NCBI GenBank assembly: GCA_033296885.1
Contig: MU863878.1
Span: forward strand, 1 to 64,000
Reading direction: 5' to 3'
DNA length: 64,000 bases
Origin: Triangularia verruculosa
Lineage: Eukaryota > Ascomycota > Sordariomycetes > Sordariales > Podosporaceae
In this document: piece by piece, positions 52,698 through 64,000 of the stretch
Layout: the number at the start of each line of letters is the position of its first letter
How positions within the stretch are numbered: the stretch's first letter is position 1
The notes under the pieces: model-generated
What the model saw: only the letters and a program-made list of their open reading frames with translations
Told to the model about the DNA's origin: nothing
Databases searched by the model: none
Made by a program: the position numbers and the translations under genes

Positions 52698-55501
52698 TCA
52701 TGTGCCGATGAAAAAGTCGGCATTGTGAAAGTTGAAGATGGAGTCGAAGCCTTGGTCACAATACTGATGGTGAAGGTCAGCAACGGTCCTTTTCATCCAC
52801 AAAGATGTACCTACCGAGTCTTCCGTAACCCATCCTTTACTGTGATCCATCTTCGAGTCTTCATACGGACTCCGGCTGGGTCCATATCCACCATTCAACG
52901 CAGCCCCCATCATAGAAAGAGGTAGCTTTCCGCCAGCCGCCTCCTGCAGTAAATGCCAGCACTGTCCCAACTCATCCGCAATGGAAGAAAGAACCTGCTC
53001 TTCCGCTTCAGCATCCGAAGCACCATTCTGAAGAGCCTGAATCTGACTCCAAAGCGCGGAGTACATCAAATATCCCTTAATATTTGTCTCCCCCATCCTG
53101 ATGCGGCGCACCATCCACCCAATGGAGTACTTGACAGCATCAAGTAGATCCTGGCGTGGGGCGGCGCCACTTCCGATGCTAAGGGGACCCGTCGTACCCA
53201 AATCCGTCTCGGTCCCAGGTCGTTCCAGCACATGGTCGAGGTTCATGCTTTGGCGGAATGATCGATCCTCCTGCACTTGCCACAGTAGTTCCAAGCAGAT
53301 GGTCAACACCGCCAGCGTGGGAACAGACCGGAACGCCCCGTACCCACAGGTCGACAGCCTCGTAAAATCGTCGGTCTCTCTAGCGGTTCCGGAGTCTCCA
53401 GCGGGCGACCCCGTGGCAAAGGCTCGGTAAAGCTTCAAAGAAGTCTCAACACACATTTTGCGGGCGAAGTAGTAGGCAGGATTGTGCTGCGCAGACCACA
53501 ACCAGGGGTGATTCAGAGCTAGAAAGAAGCGATGCACCACATGCTCTGCCAAACGAAGCTGAAACAAAGACAGACGCCTCGGGAGGATGCCAGCAGGATC
53601 GTACGACTGTTGCAGAGTGGCAGAGAGGGCGCGACAGGCGGCGGTGAGGTCCGTGTTCCATTTCAGAGTCTCCTCGTACGTGGCTGGCGCTTTAAAGTGG
53701 TTGACATACTGTGCAATCGCTAGTCTGGTTGAAAATGACCGCATGATAGCAAGCTGAACCGATGTTTGCGTAAAGGTACCCGGGGATCTCGGATTTGGCG
53801 GGGGCTTGTCGCTCTCGTATAGCTGGTCATCGTCGTAATTACTCGGCGGCCGAGTGTCATAATCGGAGATGGAAATCAAGGGTGGACCGCCAGAGTCTAA
53901 ACTCGACTGCAGTGTCATTTCCAACACGGTCGCCCACAGTCGTCTCCTCATCTCTGCCCGAAACACAGACATGGCCGGCAGGCCATCAGGATCCCGGTGG
54001 AGTCCCATGTACATTGCCGTCCGCAACAAAGGTCCGGCACTGATCCAGGTCAGGTCACACTCGACACCGCATGTTTCTCTCGCAATATGCAGCAAACACA
54101 TGGTCTGAAGACACGACATGTTCAACCGGGCCTTCTCACAAGGCGAGGCGAGCCAAGCCTGTGCCTCATAAATCCACTGCGCAGCAGACTGTCGAAGAGC
54201 AGCAACATCATCCTGGAAGCACGTGCCAATGGCCATGCACAACTGGAACTGAGCAATAAACGCCGGGCTTGCCGCTGCGCGGTTCTCCCAGAAGTGGTTG
54301 TACTCTCGCCAAAAGCTGGGCTGGTGCAAAATGCGGTAGACGCTCTCAAATGTCCGAAAGTACGCCTCCACCAACCGACGGGCTACGGTCTCATGGGGAA
54401 TGTCGCTGCCCAGCTGGAACCCCACACGAGGAGGGACCTTTTGAGACTTTATGACACTGCAGAGATCCTTGCACTTCTTCAGGAGAAAGTAAATATCCGA
54501 GTCTCTGTCTGCTTCGATCCTTCTTGCAAGATTGATGATTAGGGGGAACTGCCCAGCGAATTAGACCAACCAGTCAACCCACAAGCAAAGACACACATAG
54601 GTTCCACAGCGTTGTGGGGGTCTGTATAAAACATCGGAACGAAACTCACAAACTTATCTCCATTTGCCAGGCAACTCTTGGAACCAGACCCTGGGGGACA
54701 GTGGAGGGGCACGTGTGCATTTTGAGAAGCGTGTGGAGGGCGTTCGGGATTTCTGAGGGCTTCAGCAAGTTGTTTCTCTAGCTGCTGGACCCTCTCGGCA
54801 AGTGCAGCGGTGCTGTTCCCAGACCCGGGCCCGGTATTGCTGGGTGTGAGCTCAAGGTGCCGAATTGCCGGGCTTGGAACGGACACGGGCTCTGTCCGGG
54901 CGGTCAGGATGGTTGTGGTCGAAGTTGTGGTTGTGGCCGAGCTGCTCCTGGGCCCGGGGTCTCGATACGATATAGGATGCGTGAGAGGGCCGAGGGTAGC
55001 AATCGCTGCTGTCGTGGTAGACGAGGCACTGGAAGCTGTGGTAACTGTGCTTGCGGCAGCAGTTGTGGTGTTGGCTGTTGCGGCACCGGCAGCGGCAGGT
55101 CCAGGAACAGGTGCAGGGGCTAGTGACACGTCCTTGAATGTGTAACCGGAGGATCCGGCGGCGGCCAGCCGTTCTTCGGCAGTTGGCGAGGTGTCGGGCT
55201 GGGCCGCAGTTGGCGCCGGGGAAAGCCTCCAAAGCCGCGGCTTCGGACGGCGGGCCTCTTCATACGTGCAATTGACAATTTTGGACTTGAGACAGCTGGC
55301 ACAGGGCTCGTTGCGATCGCAGCGGATCTTGCGGGTTCTGCACTGGATGCATGAAAGGGCCGGACGGTTGCGCCGCCTGGGCTCGGTGAGCTTGTTCCCG
55401 TTCCCGCCAGCGAGGCCACTGCCGGGCGTGGATGGCGCAGGTCCAGGTGTCGTTGCGGTTTCCCGGTCTCTGTCCGTGTCCACGTCCATGTCCATGTCCA
55501 T
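52698..55501 (-). CDS. Zn2Cys6 transcription factor with fungal middle homology region
   Basis: This is a predicted DNA-binding regulator of about 883-900 residues. Exon 1 is 55501-54650 and exon 2 begins at 54548. The GTGAGT...GGGCAG intron joins GDKF to FPLIINLARR in frame. The binuclear zinc cluster has C51, C54, C61, C67, C70 and C78 (CX2CX6CX5CX2CX7C; CIQCRTRKIRCDRNEPCASC). A Thr/Ser/Ala-rich linker and a short leucine heptad (AALAERVQQLEKQLAEAL) follow. Then comes the fungal-specific regulatory domain (LVEAYFRTFESVYRILHQPS, RTAMYMGLHRD, EMRRRLWATVLEM). A 51-nt in-phase segment near the end (52,814-52,764; GTAGGT, GCTGAC branch, ATCAG) is probably a second intron, giving EDS-YCDQGF. The N-terminus MDMDMDVDTD is low complexity. 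The target genes are unknown. Confidence 0.88.
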
Positions 55502-58500
55502 CCTGGCGCAAATGCTCAGCGCAGAGCCCGCAGAAATGCGCGCGGGCAGCAGGCAGGTGAGAGGTCAGATGTCAGAAAGATGTTTTTGTCCGTCGTCGGC
55601 GCTGGTGCCCTGTCAGGGTTGAGGAAGAATGGGAACCGAGCGGGCGGTTTGCCGAGGGAATGACACCAAACGACGGAAAAACGATCGAGATGGACGGACG
55701 GGCAGGGCAAGACTGGAATAGACAGGAACAGGACGAGACTGGCCAGAAGCAACAGATTCTTCCCTTTCCAGGACCGGCCCTGAGAACTCCAATGAGCCTC
55801 CGAGGTAGAGAGGGACGGTCCTAAGTGGGAGACTCACGGGCATGCGACTGGCAGGTCCGAGGTTTTTCGTCGCAAAGAGCTTGGCTTGGCTGCACACCCA
55901 CGCCCACGAGGATGGACTGCGTCAGATCGGCATCTCGGACAGAATGCGGGGGGCTGGAGCTAATCACCGATACTTGCCCGTTATGGGCTAACGTCGGGCA
56001 CGAGATTCCGGGTATTGGAGGGGGAAAGGCGCCGTTCTTCTGCTTCATCTCGTCCCTTCAAAAGGTACGGAGCAAGCCCTGTCCTGCCATGTCCTGCCCT
56101 GCCGTTGGAATGCAATGGTTGGTTAAGGTTGTCCTGCATGGGGAGTTGCACCCTGAACCAACTTTAACTCGTCCTCAGCTGTGTCAGCGGGAGCACATTC
56201 TGTCCGCCTGTGCTTCCTTGCCCTGGATGAAGATGGATGACTTTCTTTTGCTTGTGATTGGAGACCGAGCGCTGTCCCCTTTCCCGAGCACACGGAAACA
56301 CCCGCCATCGCGCCCCCCAAACCGGTAAAACGGGGGGCTCGTCCACTGCCAAGAGTCCCTTGAACTCCTCCAAATCCCCAGTTTCCAGTGGGGCCATTTA
56401 TCTCCGTTGCCGACCGGTTGGGTAGCACGGTAACAGGGGATCCGAGCCGATTCTTGGGCTTCGGTTCGACGGCTGTGAGTTGTGAGATGTGATATTTCTC
56501 TCTCTATGCCGCCAACCTGGACTTTTCGGACGAAGAAATAATTACCCCTGCGATATAAAAGTTGAAGAATTTTCCGCCTTGCTCACATCAGCAAAGACAG
56601 CCACCAAATGTAGCCATAGGCTGCCGTCCAACACACCGCCATCATGGAACTCAACGGTGCGCCGTTTGTCGTGTGTATCATTTTGCAAACAGCTGTACAA
56701 AACAGGCACGGCACCACCATCACGACACCACATCACTGATAGTCATCATGCTTGATAATCGTCAACCGCCCCTTTACTTAGATTCCCGCTATATTACGAC
56801 CCAACACATCCCATCCAATCCTTTTATCCTTCACTTACTAGCCAACATTGTTGATATCCATTGGCAGCGCGTGAGTGAGGGAATTCCGGTATTCCCACCC
56901 CAGCACTTCCCCACCCGTGATGTCCTGGACATCCGGAGTTACCTTCTATGTACAACAACCACAGTGCCCGTCCGGGGTTGTATCTTGTCGTCCAACAGCG
57001 CACCAGAAAATCCATCATGCCATGGTTCAGCCCGGGCATATGAAAATAACTTCATCCCCTTCCAACCCCTGGACAGAACAACAAACAAATACGAACATCT
57101 CAAACTAACCCCATCCCCGTATACGCTGTATAACCCACCACAACTAATAACACACAGCACCAGCAAGCAACCAGGAATCTCTGTTACACAAAGAAAGGCT
57201 ACCGGCACCATCGGACTTTGCAGTGGGGAAAAAAACTATAAGCAAGTCAACCCGGCACGCGCGGGGAGCTTTTTGCTCATCTACATAGGTACCTAAAGTA
57301 ACCAAATTTCCAACCAGTCGGATGCCCCCGATTTTGAACCACCACATGTATTCCTGCCCGTGGTAAATGTTTATCTCCGCGACGGCCGGCTTTGCTCAGC
57401 CTACCTCACCCTATCTTTAATTAGTTTCGGGAGATACTTTCGCTGATGAAAATTGTAAAGGTGGTGATTCGGAATTGCTGGGACTTCTTCCCCCATCCAA
57501 AAGAAAAGAGAAGTAAACGATTGGAGACACGCCGGACAACAGATATCATATATCCGGTGGATCCGCTACGGTAACCAAAGTATATGTTTACATAGTCAAA
57601 GAACAGGGCCAAGACCAATGACGAAGATCAAGGCAAGGTTTTTTCTTTTTTTTCTTTTTTCTTTTTGCTTAGATAAATACGGCCCCCTATCGACCCTATG
57701 TAAGGTACCTTAGATACCTTGGATGCATCACACAAGACCTCCTGTTCCCAAGAAGAACAAGTCCCGAAAATCGGATTTTACAGTAGGTATCTTACTTGAC
57801 TCAAGACACCAAGACAAAGTCTTACCTAGAAGTACCACCGCAAAAGTCAAAAGGTTTAGTCTGGTAACTTGGACAGATAATCGCCAGACAAACCACGACA
57901 AAACACTATGCCGTGGCCCATTGGGTCTAACATAGATACCTCACAATCCCGCCCTTTCCAACCAATCCCCATCCTCTTCGTGCGCTACCTGGTATGGTAC
58001 CTACGTTTATACAGTCAAGTCGCGAGATAAGATCATCCCAATTACTTTCTGCCATAAAGCAGCCCAGACAGCTGCTGACTTATTTCCCTTTTCCTGTCAC
58101 GCTAAAACCTTGAGACGACACTTGACCCCCAGGCATGCCCCAAAAGAAGACATACATATCCTACCCCTCCTGCAGTCTCAACCCGTCAAGATACCATTGA
58201 CAAGAACTATCAACCTAAAAAGCCAGTAAAAACGTCCACTTTCATGTACTACAGAGAGGAGAAATCCATACATGTTCGCATTGGTACTAACAACACTAAC
58301 AACCATCGATGGACTATGCACCAAATGCGGGCTGACAAATTTTCCCAAAATATCTTCATCAAATGCTTTACGTTTTATATGCTTTTTCCTCCCCCGTCCC
58401 CGGTGTTTTCGAGTGTATGCTCTGTGCTTGGCCCTGCTTCATGACATATTTCAAGCAACTGGCCAAACTCCATGCTCGATTAAACAACACTGTACGCAAT

Positions 58501-58843
58501 TATGGTAGGTAGACCAATGTACAAACAACGACAAAAAAAAAAAAGACCTGTATTCCCGACACCGAGATGAAGCAAGCATTGCCCTTCTGTGATCATTATA
58601 CACGTGTTGGCCCGGAGGTATCCGGAAGACTCTAGCCAGTTGACCGTGGCGACCCGTGGATAATAAGTGTCCATCCACTGTCGTGCTCCTAATGACAACC
58701 TAAGCCGCCGAAAATGCCAGCTCCAGAGTGCCCCTTTTCCCCTCCCCGCCCAATGTTTCGTATCCTTCTTCTATAAGCTGCGCCTGCCCGATTCTGTTTT
58801 TCATCCCAATATCATTTTATCGCCACCGACCGTGTCCCCCAAC
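55502..58843. promoter_or_regulatory. 3.3-kb upstream region of the Zn2Cys6 gene
   Basis: This is the longest gene-free stretch in the window apart from the left end. A 244-codon plus-strand frame (56,562-57,296) has poor codon bias and no motif, so it is not accepted. A/T- and C-rich patches and a TTTTCTTTTTT tract (about 57,640-57,670) occur. The last ~700 bp probably carry the 3' end of the E2 transcript. Long upstream regions are common for developmental regulators, but I see no defined sites. Confidence 0.45.
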
Positions 58844-60298
58844 TTAAAGCAGAAGCTCAAGAGGGTTCTCAATGACCTTCTTGAACTCCCGCATCCATTC
58901 GGCACCAACGGCACCGTCAACAACCTTGTGGTCGAAGCTGCCGGTGACGACAATCCGCTCATCCCATTCGACACCGGTGGTGCCATCCTCATTCTCGACA
59001 GGGACGGCAACCTTCTGGGTGCTGCCAACGGCAAGGATGGCGGCCTGAGGGGGGTTGATGATGGCGGTAAAACGTTCGACAGCAGCGTTCATGCCCATGT
59101 TGGAGATGGTGATGGTGCCACCCTGGTACTCCTCGGGCTTGAGCTTGTTGTCACGAGCCTTCTTAGCAAGCTCCTTGACGGAAGCAGAGATGCTCTCGAG
59201 ACCCTTTGACTCGACGTTGGTGACGATGGGAGTGATCAGGCCGGTGGGGGTGGCGACGGCGACGGAAACGTCGACGTTGTTGAACTGGCGAATGACACCA
59301 TCACGCCACGAGCTGTTGACAGCGGGGACCTTCTTGGAAGCAATGGCGATAGCCTTGATCAAGAAGTCGTTGACGGAAAGCTTGTACCTGCCCTCAGAGG
59401 AGCTGTTGAGCGCCTGGCGAAGCTTGAGGAGCTTGGAAACGGAAAGGCTGGAAGAGACGAAGTAGTGGGGATTCTCAACGATGGAAGACTGGAGACGAGA
59501 AGCGATGGACTTGCGCATGCTGCTGATAGGGGTGTCCTGGTAAGAGGCGGCGCCGGCAGCAGCAGGGGAGGACTGGGCCTTCTTAACATCGGCCTCAGTG
59601 ATCTTGCCACCAGGGCCAGTACCCTTGAGGCCCTTGAGGGACACACCGTTCTCGATGGCAAGTCTCTTGGCGCCAGCGGTAATGTTGGGCTCGCGGTCGA
59701 GGGCAGTCTCGAGTCTGCCACCAGGTCCGGATGATTCGGGCTCGGGGGCCGGAGTAGGCGCCGGGGCAGGGGCGGAGGACTCGGACTCGGACTTCTCTTG
59801 CTTCTTGGGCGTAGAGGCCGAAGCATCACCGCCGGCATCCTCGAGGGAGAAGTTCTCGAAAGCACTGACATCGGTTCCCTCTTCGACCAAAACGGCAATT
59901 GGCTGTGGTGGGGAGCATGAGTTAGACGTCATGTGTCAGGTGGATTCGGGGTCCGGGACAGTGGGGAAACAGAGGATATAGCTTACATTGCCAACAGCGA
60001 CATCCTTCGCGCCCGTGTCCTTGAGGACCTTGGCCAGAACACCCTCCTCCTGGAACTCGAAGTCCATCTGAGCCTTGTCGGTCTCAATCTCGACGAGGAC
60101 CTCGCCGGGGGCGATCGAGTCACCGGGCTTCTTGTTCCAGGCGCCGATATTTCCCGCCGTCATGGTGGGAGACAAGGCGGGCATCTTGACGACGGTGTGC
60201 GGGGGGTACGAAGCGTACCATCTCGCCAGGCTGGGAAGGGCGACGCGGGCAAGGCGGGCATGCTGAACAGCCTGCCTTCTGAGGACGGGGGCAAGCAT
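58844..60298 (-). CDS. Dihydrolipoamide acetyltransferase, pyruvate dehydrogenase E2, mitochondrial
   Basis: This is the E2 core of the pyruvate dehydrogenase complex, transferring acetyl groups from lipoate to CoA, about 456 residues. Exon 1 (60298-59987) and exon 2 (59902-58844) are joined by a GTAAGC...CACAG intron between VGN and PIAVLV. The first ~30 residues are an Arg-rich mitochondrial presequence (MLAPVLRRQAVQHARLARVA). One lipoyl domain follows, with the lipoylated Lys at K75 (IETDKAQMDFE). An Ala/Pro/Glu-rich hinge leads to the peripheral subunit-binding domain (KRLAIENGVSLKGLKGTGPGGKI). The catalytic domain ends with SFDHKVVDGAVGA, where H429 and D433 are the active-site residues (HKVVDG, versus HRxxDG in many relatives). 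All expected parts are present. Confidence 0.95.
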
Positions 60299-61622
60299 CT
60301 TGATGTGTAGTAAAAAAAAGCTCTCTCCGAAAAGGGCGGGATAAAAAAAGGTTGGGGCAGCAGCGAGCTGAGGGATAAGCTGGTCTGGTCCCTATGCGCC
60401 TAACGGAGGGGAAGAAAAGTCGACGTCGTCTCCGGAGGGGCGTCGCGGCGGGGTGGGTGTCAATTGATGCCGGGCGGGAGGCAGAACGAAGCAGGAGATG
60501 GAGGAGGAGAAGAGGTGAAATCCGGACCCGGATCGGAGGTTGGTGATGGTGGTGATGCACAAGCTGGGGCCAGTTTTTTTTACGTGGGATTTCAACTTCG
60601 TTGGGAAGCTTCTTAGCTCGCGCGTTCACCAAAAAACGGGACGGGCTTTCTGGGCGGACCCGCATGTCAGTCAGCAGTCAATGGCACTAGGCCCCTTTGG
60701 TCCACGGGGTTCCGATAAACGCCACGCATTGGCACATAGCCACCAGACAGAGCTGTTTGACATCTTTTTTTTCCCGCACCTCAACAACCCTCGGTGTGTC
60801 CTCGGTGAGAATAAGGGAGCTTGACCTTGTCTAGGCTTTATGAGCACTGCTAGATGTCCTGATTTCTGTATATATGTAACCCTACAACACCCATCTGGTC
60901 CCATATGCCCATAGGTATCAGACCCCCAGAACACTTCGTCCTCCGGTCTTCAGCCACACTTTATCTCCGTGAGTCTCGGTTGAGTCGGGATTCCAGCTCC
61001 CAAGCCCAAGATTGTGGTGGGGTACGGCTGGAATCTGCTTGTTCGATGAGGTGAACAGTGGATATCTGCTGCGAGAGGCTGCTGGGAGCCCCCGGTGCGA
61101 CAAGGTCTGAGAAGGAGCGCACGGGGCAAGCTGCCCACCAGCTGGCGGTGCGGCGCCGTCAGCCATCCTGAGGCTTGGGAACCGCAAGGGATAGTGGCTC
61201 CACATGCAGCGCGATGGGATTTGCTGTCATCTTTTGGCTTAGCCAAATTAACACGGTCCGGAGAGAGTACGGAGTATCAGCAGCACCTGAAGCATACGCA
61301 ACGCTGACAGGCAGCACTGCGACAGGAACTTCAAACAAAACTGCCCCTCTCTTTCTCTCGCCGAACCCAATTGCATTGTGCAACTTGTCTGAAGAATCTC
61401 GCTGGGCGAAGCCTTCGAAGAGTACCAAACGAAAGGGCCGCGTCTCCTCTTCCCCCTGACAAAGACGACACTGAAGCCAACGGCTGCATCCGCACTTATT
61501 CAACCCGAAAAAAAGTACTCGGCTTCGTCAACAGCAGCCTCGAAACCCCCCTCGGTCGATTCCCATGCGCTAGCTTCCCTACACGAATGGGCATCTTCTC
61601 CTAGAGCTACGCCCAACGCGCC
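60299..61622. promoter_or_regulatory. Divergent promoter region between E2 and the Sec7 gene
   Basis: Start codons at 60298 (-) and 61623 (+) face away from each other across 1.3 kb. The 5' leader of E2 (60,299-60,600) is purine-rich on the plus strand. Open frames here have no motif. No RNA gene or repeat is seen. Confidence 0.5.
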
Positions 61623-64000
61623 ATGAGCTCTTTCGCATTTGTCGTGTCCGCTTTGGACAAAATCGCCCAGCTTGCCGGCCGCAACAAGCAACTGACCGAG
61701 CTTGCCGAAAAGGCGCTTGCTGCCCTCAAAGAGAACGACCAGGATCTCCCAGACCCCGAAGTTGTCTTTGCGCCTCTACAGCTAGCTACGAAATCAGGGG
61801 CGATTCCCCTCACGACGATTGCGCTCGATTGCATCGGCAAGCTCATCTCCTATTCTTACTTCACAGCGCCCTCCTCCCGCGCCCCATCACAAGATGGCTC
61901 CGAACAGGCGCCTCTCATTGAGCGCGCCATCGACACGATTTGTGATTGCTTTCAGGGCGAGGCCACGCCGGCCGAGATCCAGTTACAAATTGTCAAGTCT
62001 CTGCTGGCGGCAGTGCTGAACGACAAGATCATTGTCCACGGCGCGGGGCTGCTAAAGGCAGTGCGACAGGTCTACAACATCTTCCTGCTCTCTAGGAGCA
62101 CGCCAAACCAGCAGATTGCCCAAGGCACACTTACGCAGATGGTTGGCACCGTTTTCGAGAGAGTCAAGACCCGGATACACATGAGAGAAGCTCGGGCGCA
62201 ACTTGGGGTGAAGCACAGCCAAAGCAGCCTTACCATTGATCGATCCGATGACCAGGATACGCAGACGGAAAAGGGTGACAACGATGATGGGGCCACGCCT
62301 TCGGAGGAAAAGGACGAGGCCGGCGCAAAGCTTACGCTGAAGGATCTGGAGCACCGCAAGAGCTTCGATGATTCCCACATGGGCGATGGGCCTACCATGG
62401 TGTCTCAGGTCAAGCCGGCCAAGAAAGCCGCAAGATCAGTCTCGGAGCAAAGTCTGGCAGAGACGACACACGAGGATACACCCGAGGCGCTGGATGCCGA
62501 GGACGAGGCCTACATCAGAGATGCTTATCTCATCTTCCGATCCTTCTGCAACCTCTCAACCAAGGTTCTGACTCCAGAACAGCTCTACGACATGCGCGGC
62601 CAGGGCATGCGCTCGAAACTGATCTCCCTCCATATTGTTCACACGTTACTGAACAACAACATCGGCGTCTTCACGTCGCCCTTCTGTACCATCACCAACA
62701 CCAAGAGCAACGAGCCCACCAGCTTCTTACAAGCCATCAAATACTACCTTTGTCTTAGCATCACCCGAAACGGAGCAAGCTCAGTGGATAGGGTATTCGA
62801 CGTGTGCTGCGAGATATTTTGGCTATTGATCAAATACCTACGGGCTCCCTTCAAGGTCAGTGCCCTGTCAGGATTAACTTCTACGTGCATCTCAGAGCTG
62901 ATATTCCCCCGTAGAAAGAAATTGAGGTGTTCCTTAATGAAATTTATCTCGCCCTCCTAGCCCGCAAAAATGCGCCTCTTTCCCAGAAGTTCATTTTTGT
63001 TGGGATCCTGAGGAGATTATGTGATGATCCCCGGGCTCTAGTAGAAGTGTATCTCAACTACGACTGTGACAGAAACGTGGACAACATCCTTCAGAGGATA
63101 GTGGAAGACCTGTCCAAGTTTGCGACCGCGTCGATACCAATAACGCCAATACAGGAGCAGCAGTATGAGGATAGCCACGCTAAGTACGGGCCCGGCGAAT
63201 GGCAGCTCAAGAGTGTTCTGCCCCCTCCGTTGACTGCAGCCACCATGACAACCCCACATGACACAGATAACGAAGTTCCCAAAGAGTATGCGATCAAACG
63301 AGTTGCCATTGACTCGCTAGTTGAGACTCTCCGGTCTCTGCTTCACTGGTCAGAGCCTGGCCGACTCGAGCTCGATGGCGATGGGGGCGAGGTGGAAAGA
63401 AGAGCATCCAGCGATGAAATCAGGGAATCCATCGACCCCTCAATGAGCGAAAACGCTTCCCGTCTGGAGACCCCTATTCCACCATCAACACCGGTAGTTG
63501 ATGATGATCCAGACCAGTTGGAGAAAGAAAAGGCCAGAAAGACAGCGTTGAGCAATGCCATCAAGATCTTCAACTTCAAGCCGAAAAATGGAATCAAGTT
63601 GCTTCTCAAGGATGGTTTCATCCCCAGTGATACGCCTGAGAGTATTGGCCGGTTCTTGCTGTACGAGGACAGGCTGGACAAGGCGCAGATTGGAGAATAT
63701 CTGGGTGAGGGCGACCAAAAGAACATCGACATTATGCACGCCTTTGTCGACCTGATGGATTTCCGGAAGAAAGCCTTCGTGGAAGCTCTCCGAGAGTTTC
63801 TGCAGTCCTTCCGCCTACCTGGTGAAGCTCAAAAGATTGATCGTTTCATGCTGAAATTTGCCAACCGATACGTGACGGACAATCCCGGCGAGTTCGCCAA
63901 TGCGGACACGGCCTATGTTCTCGCTTATTCGGTCATCATGTTGAATACAGACTTGCACAGCGCTCAGGTGGTCCAGCGGATGACCAAGGCCGATTTTATC
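61623..64000 (+). CDS. Sec7-family ARF guanine-nucleotide exchange factor (partial, runs off the end)
   Basis: At least 773 residues are visible. Exon 1 is 61623-62855 and exon 2 starts at 62915. The GTCAGT...CCGTAG intron joins APFK to KEIEVF in phase 0. The protein begins with the DCB-type N-terminus of large ARF-GEFs (BIG/Sec7 group) and has a disordered charged insert (about 195-300). The HUS region includes LLNNNIGVF, ITNTKSNEP, FWLLIKYLR and FVGILRRLCDDP. The Sec7 domain starts near ALSNAIKIFNFKPKNGI. SFRLPGEAQKID carries the catalytic glutamate finger (about E715). AYSVIMLNTDLHS matches the late Sec7 helices. It activates ARF at the trans-Golgi. The C-terminal HDS domains would lie beyond 64,000. 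Confidence 0.93.

Noticed and set aside
56562..57296. 244-codon plus-strand open frame upstream of the Zn2Cys6 gene
   Set aside because: Low C/G at third positions, no motif, rich in His/Pro/Thr as expected for chance reading of A/C-rich DNA, and no splice or start context.

Overview
The window looks like nuclear DNA of a filamentous ascomycete, most likely a sordariomycete and perhaps near Sordariales. The reasons are single-gene transcription units on both strands, short introns (about 45-70 nt) with GTNNGT donors and CTAAC/CTGAC-like branch sites, C/G-ending codons, and typical families (Zn2Cys6 regulator, sedolisin, GH131, CPAF-like S41 protease, GPI-anchored Ser/Thr-rich proteins). I name no species. 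About 22 genes can be supported. One broken gene, one tRNA, two inverted-repeat elements and two notable tandem arrays are also present.

Left part (1-21 kb). A poly-C block and gene-free DNA are followed by an SF1 helicase (-), a degenerate ~22-bp tandem array of about 30 units, and a multi-pass membrane protein (-). Then comes a block of genes for secreted or surface proteins: a GPI-type Cys-rich protein (+), a GH131 beta-glucanase (+), a membrane-anchored pepsin-fold protein that seems to lack its catalytic aspartates (-), and a sedolisin protease (-). A CPA2-type cation/proton antiporter (-) and an AT-rich gene-free stretch close this part.

Middle (21.8-41 kb). An HST3/HST4-type sirtuin (-) with large inserts in its catalytic core, a short-chain dehydrogenase (-) and a TRIP4/Rqt4-type ribosome-quality-control factor (-) come first. 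Next is a ~380-bp element with 30-bp terminal inverted repeats around a telomere-like minisatellite, then tRNA-Gln(CUG). An S41 protease gene carries two in-frame stops. It is followed by a protein with a possible ADP-ribosyltransferase-like domain, a small mitochondrial protein, a fungal multi-pass membrane protein and a SET/MYND methyltransferase.

Right part (42-64 kb). A 1,313-residue coiled-coil protein is preceded by a two-codon upstream ORF. Two secreted proteins share a Cys-containing domain. A Zn2Cys6 regulator follows with a 3.3-kb upstream region. Last come the pyruvate dehydrogenase E2 subunit (-) and, divergently, a Sec7-type ARF exchange factor that runs off the end of the window.

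Most genes are unrelated housekeeping or secretory functions. The clearest functional grouping is the 10.3-17.7 kb block of secreted or cell-surface proteins, which suggests wall or substrate processing. I see no biosynthetic cluster, CRISPR array or virus. Gene models rest on reading frame, splice-site and motif inspection only; no searches were run.
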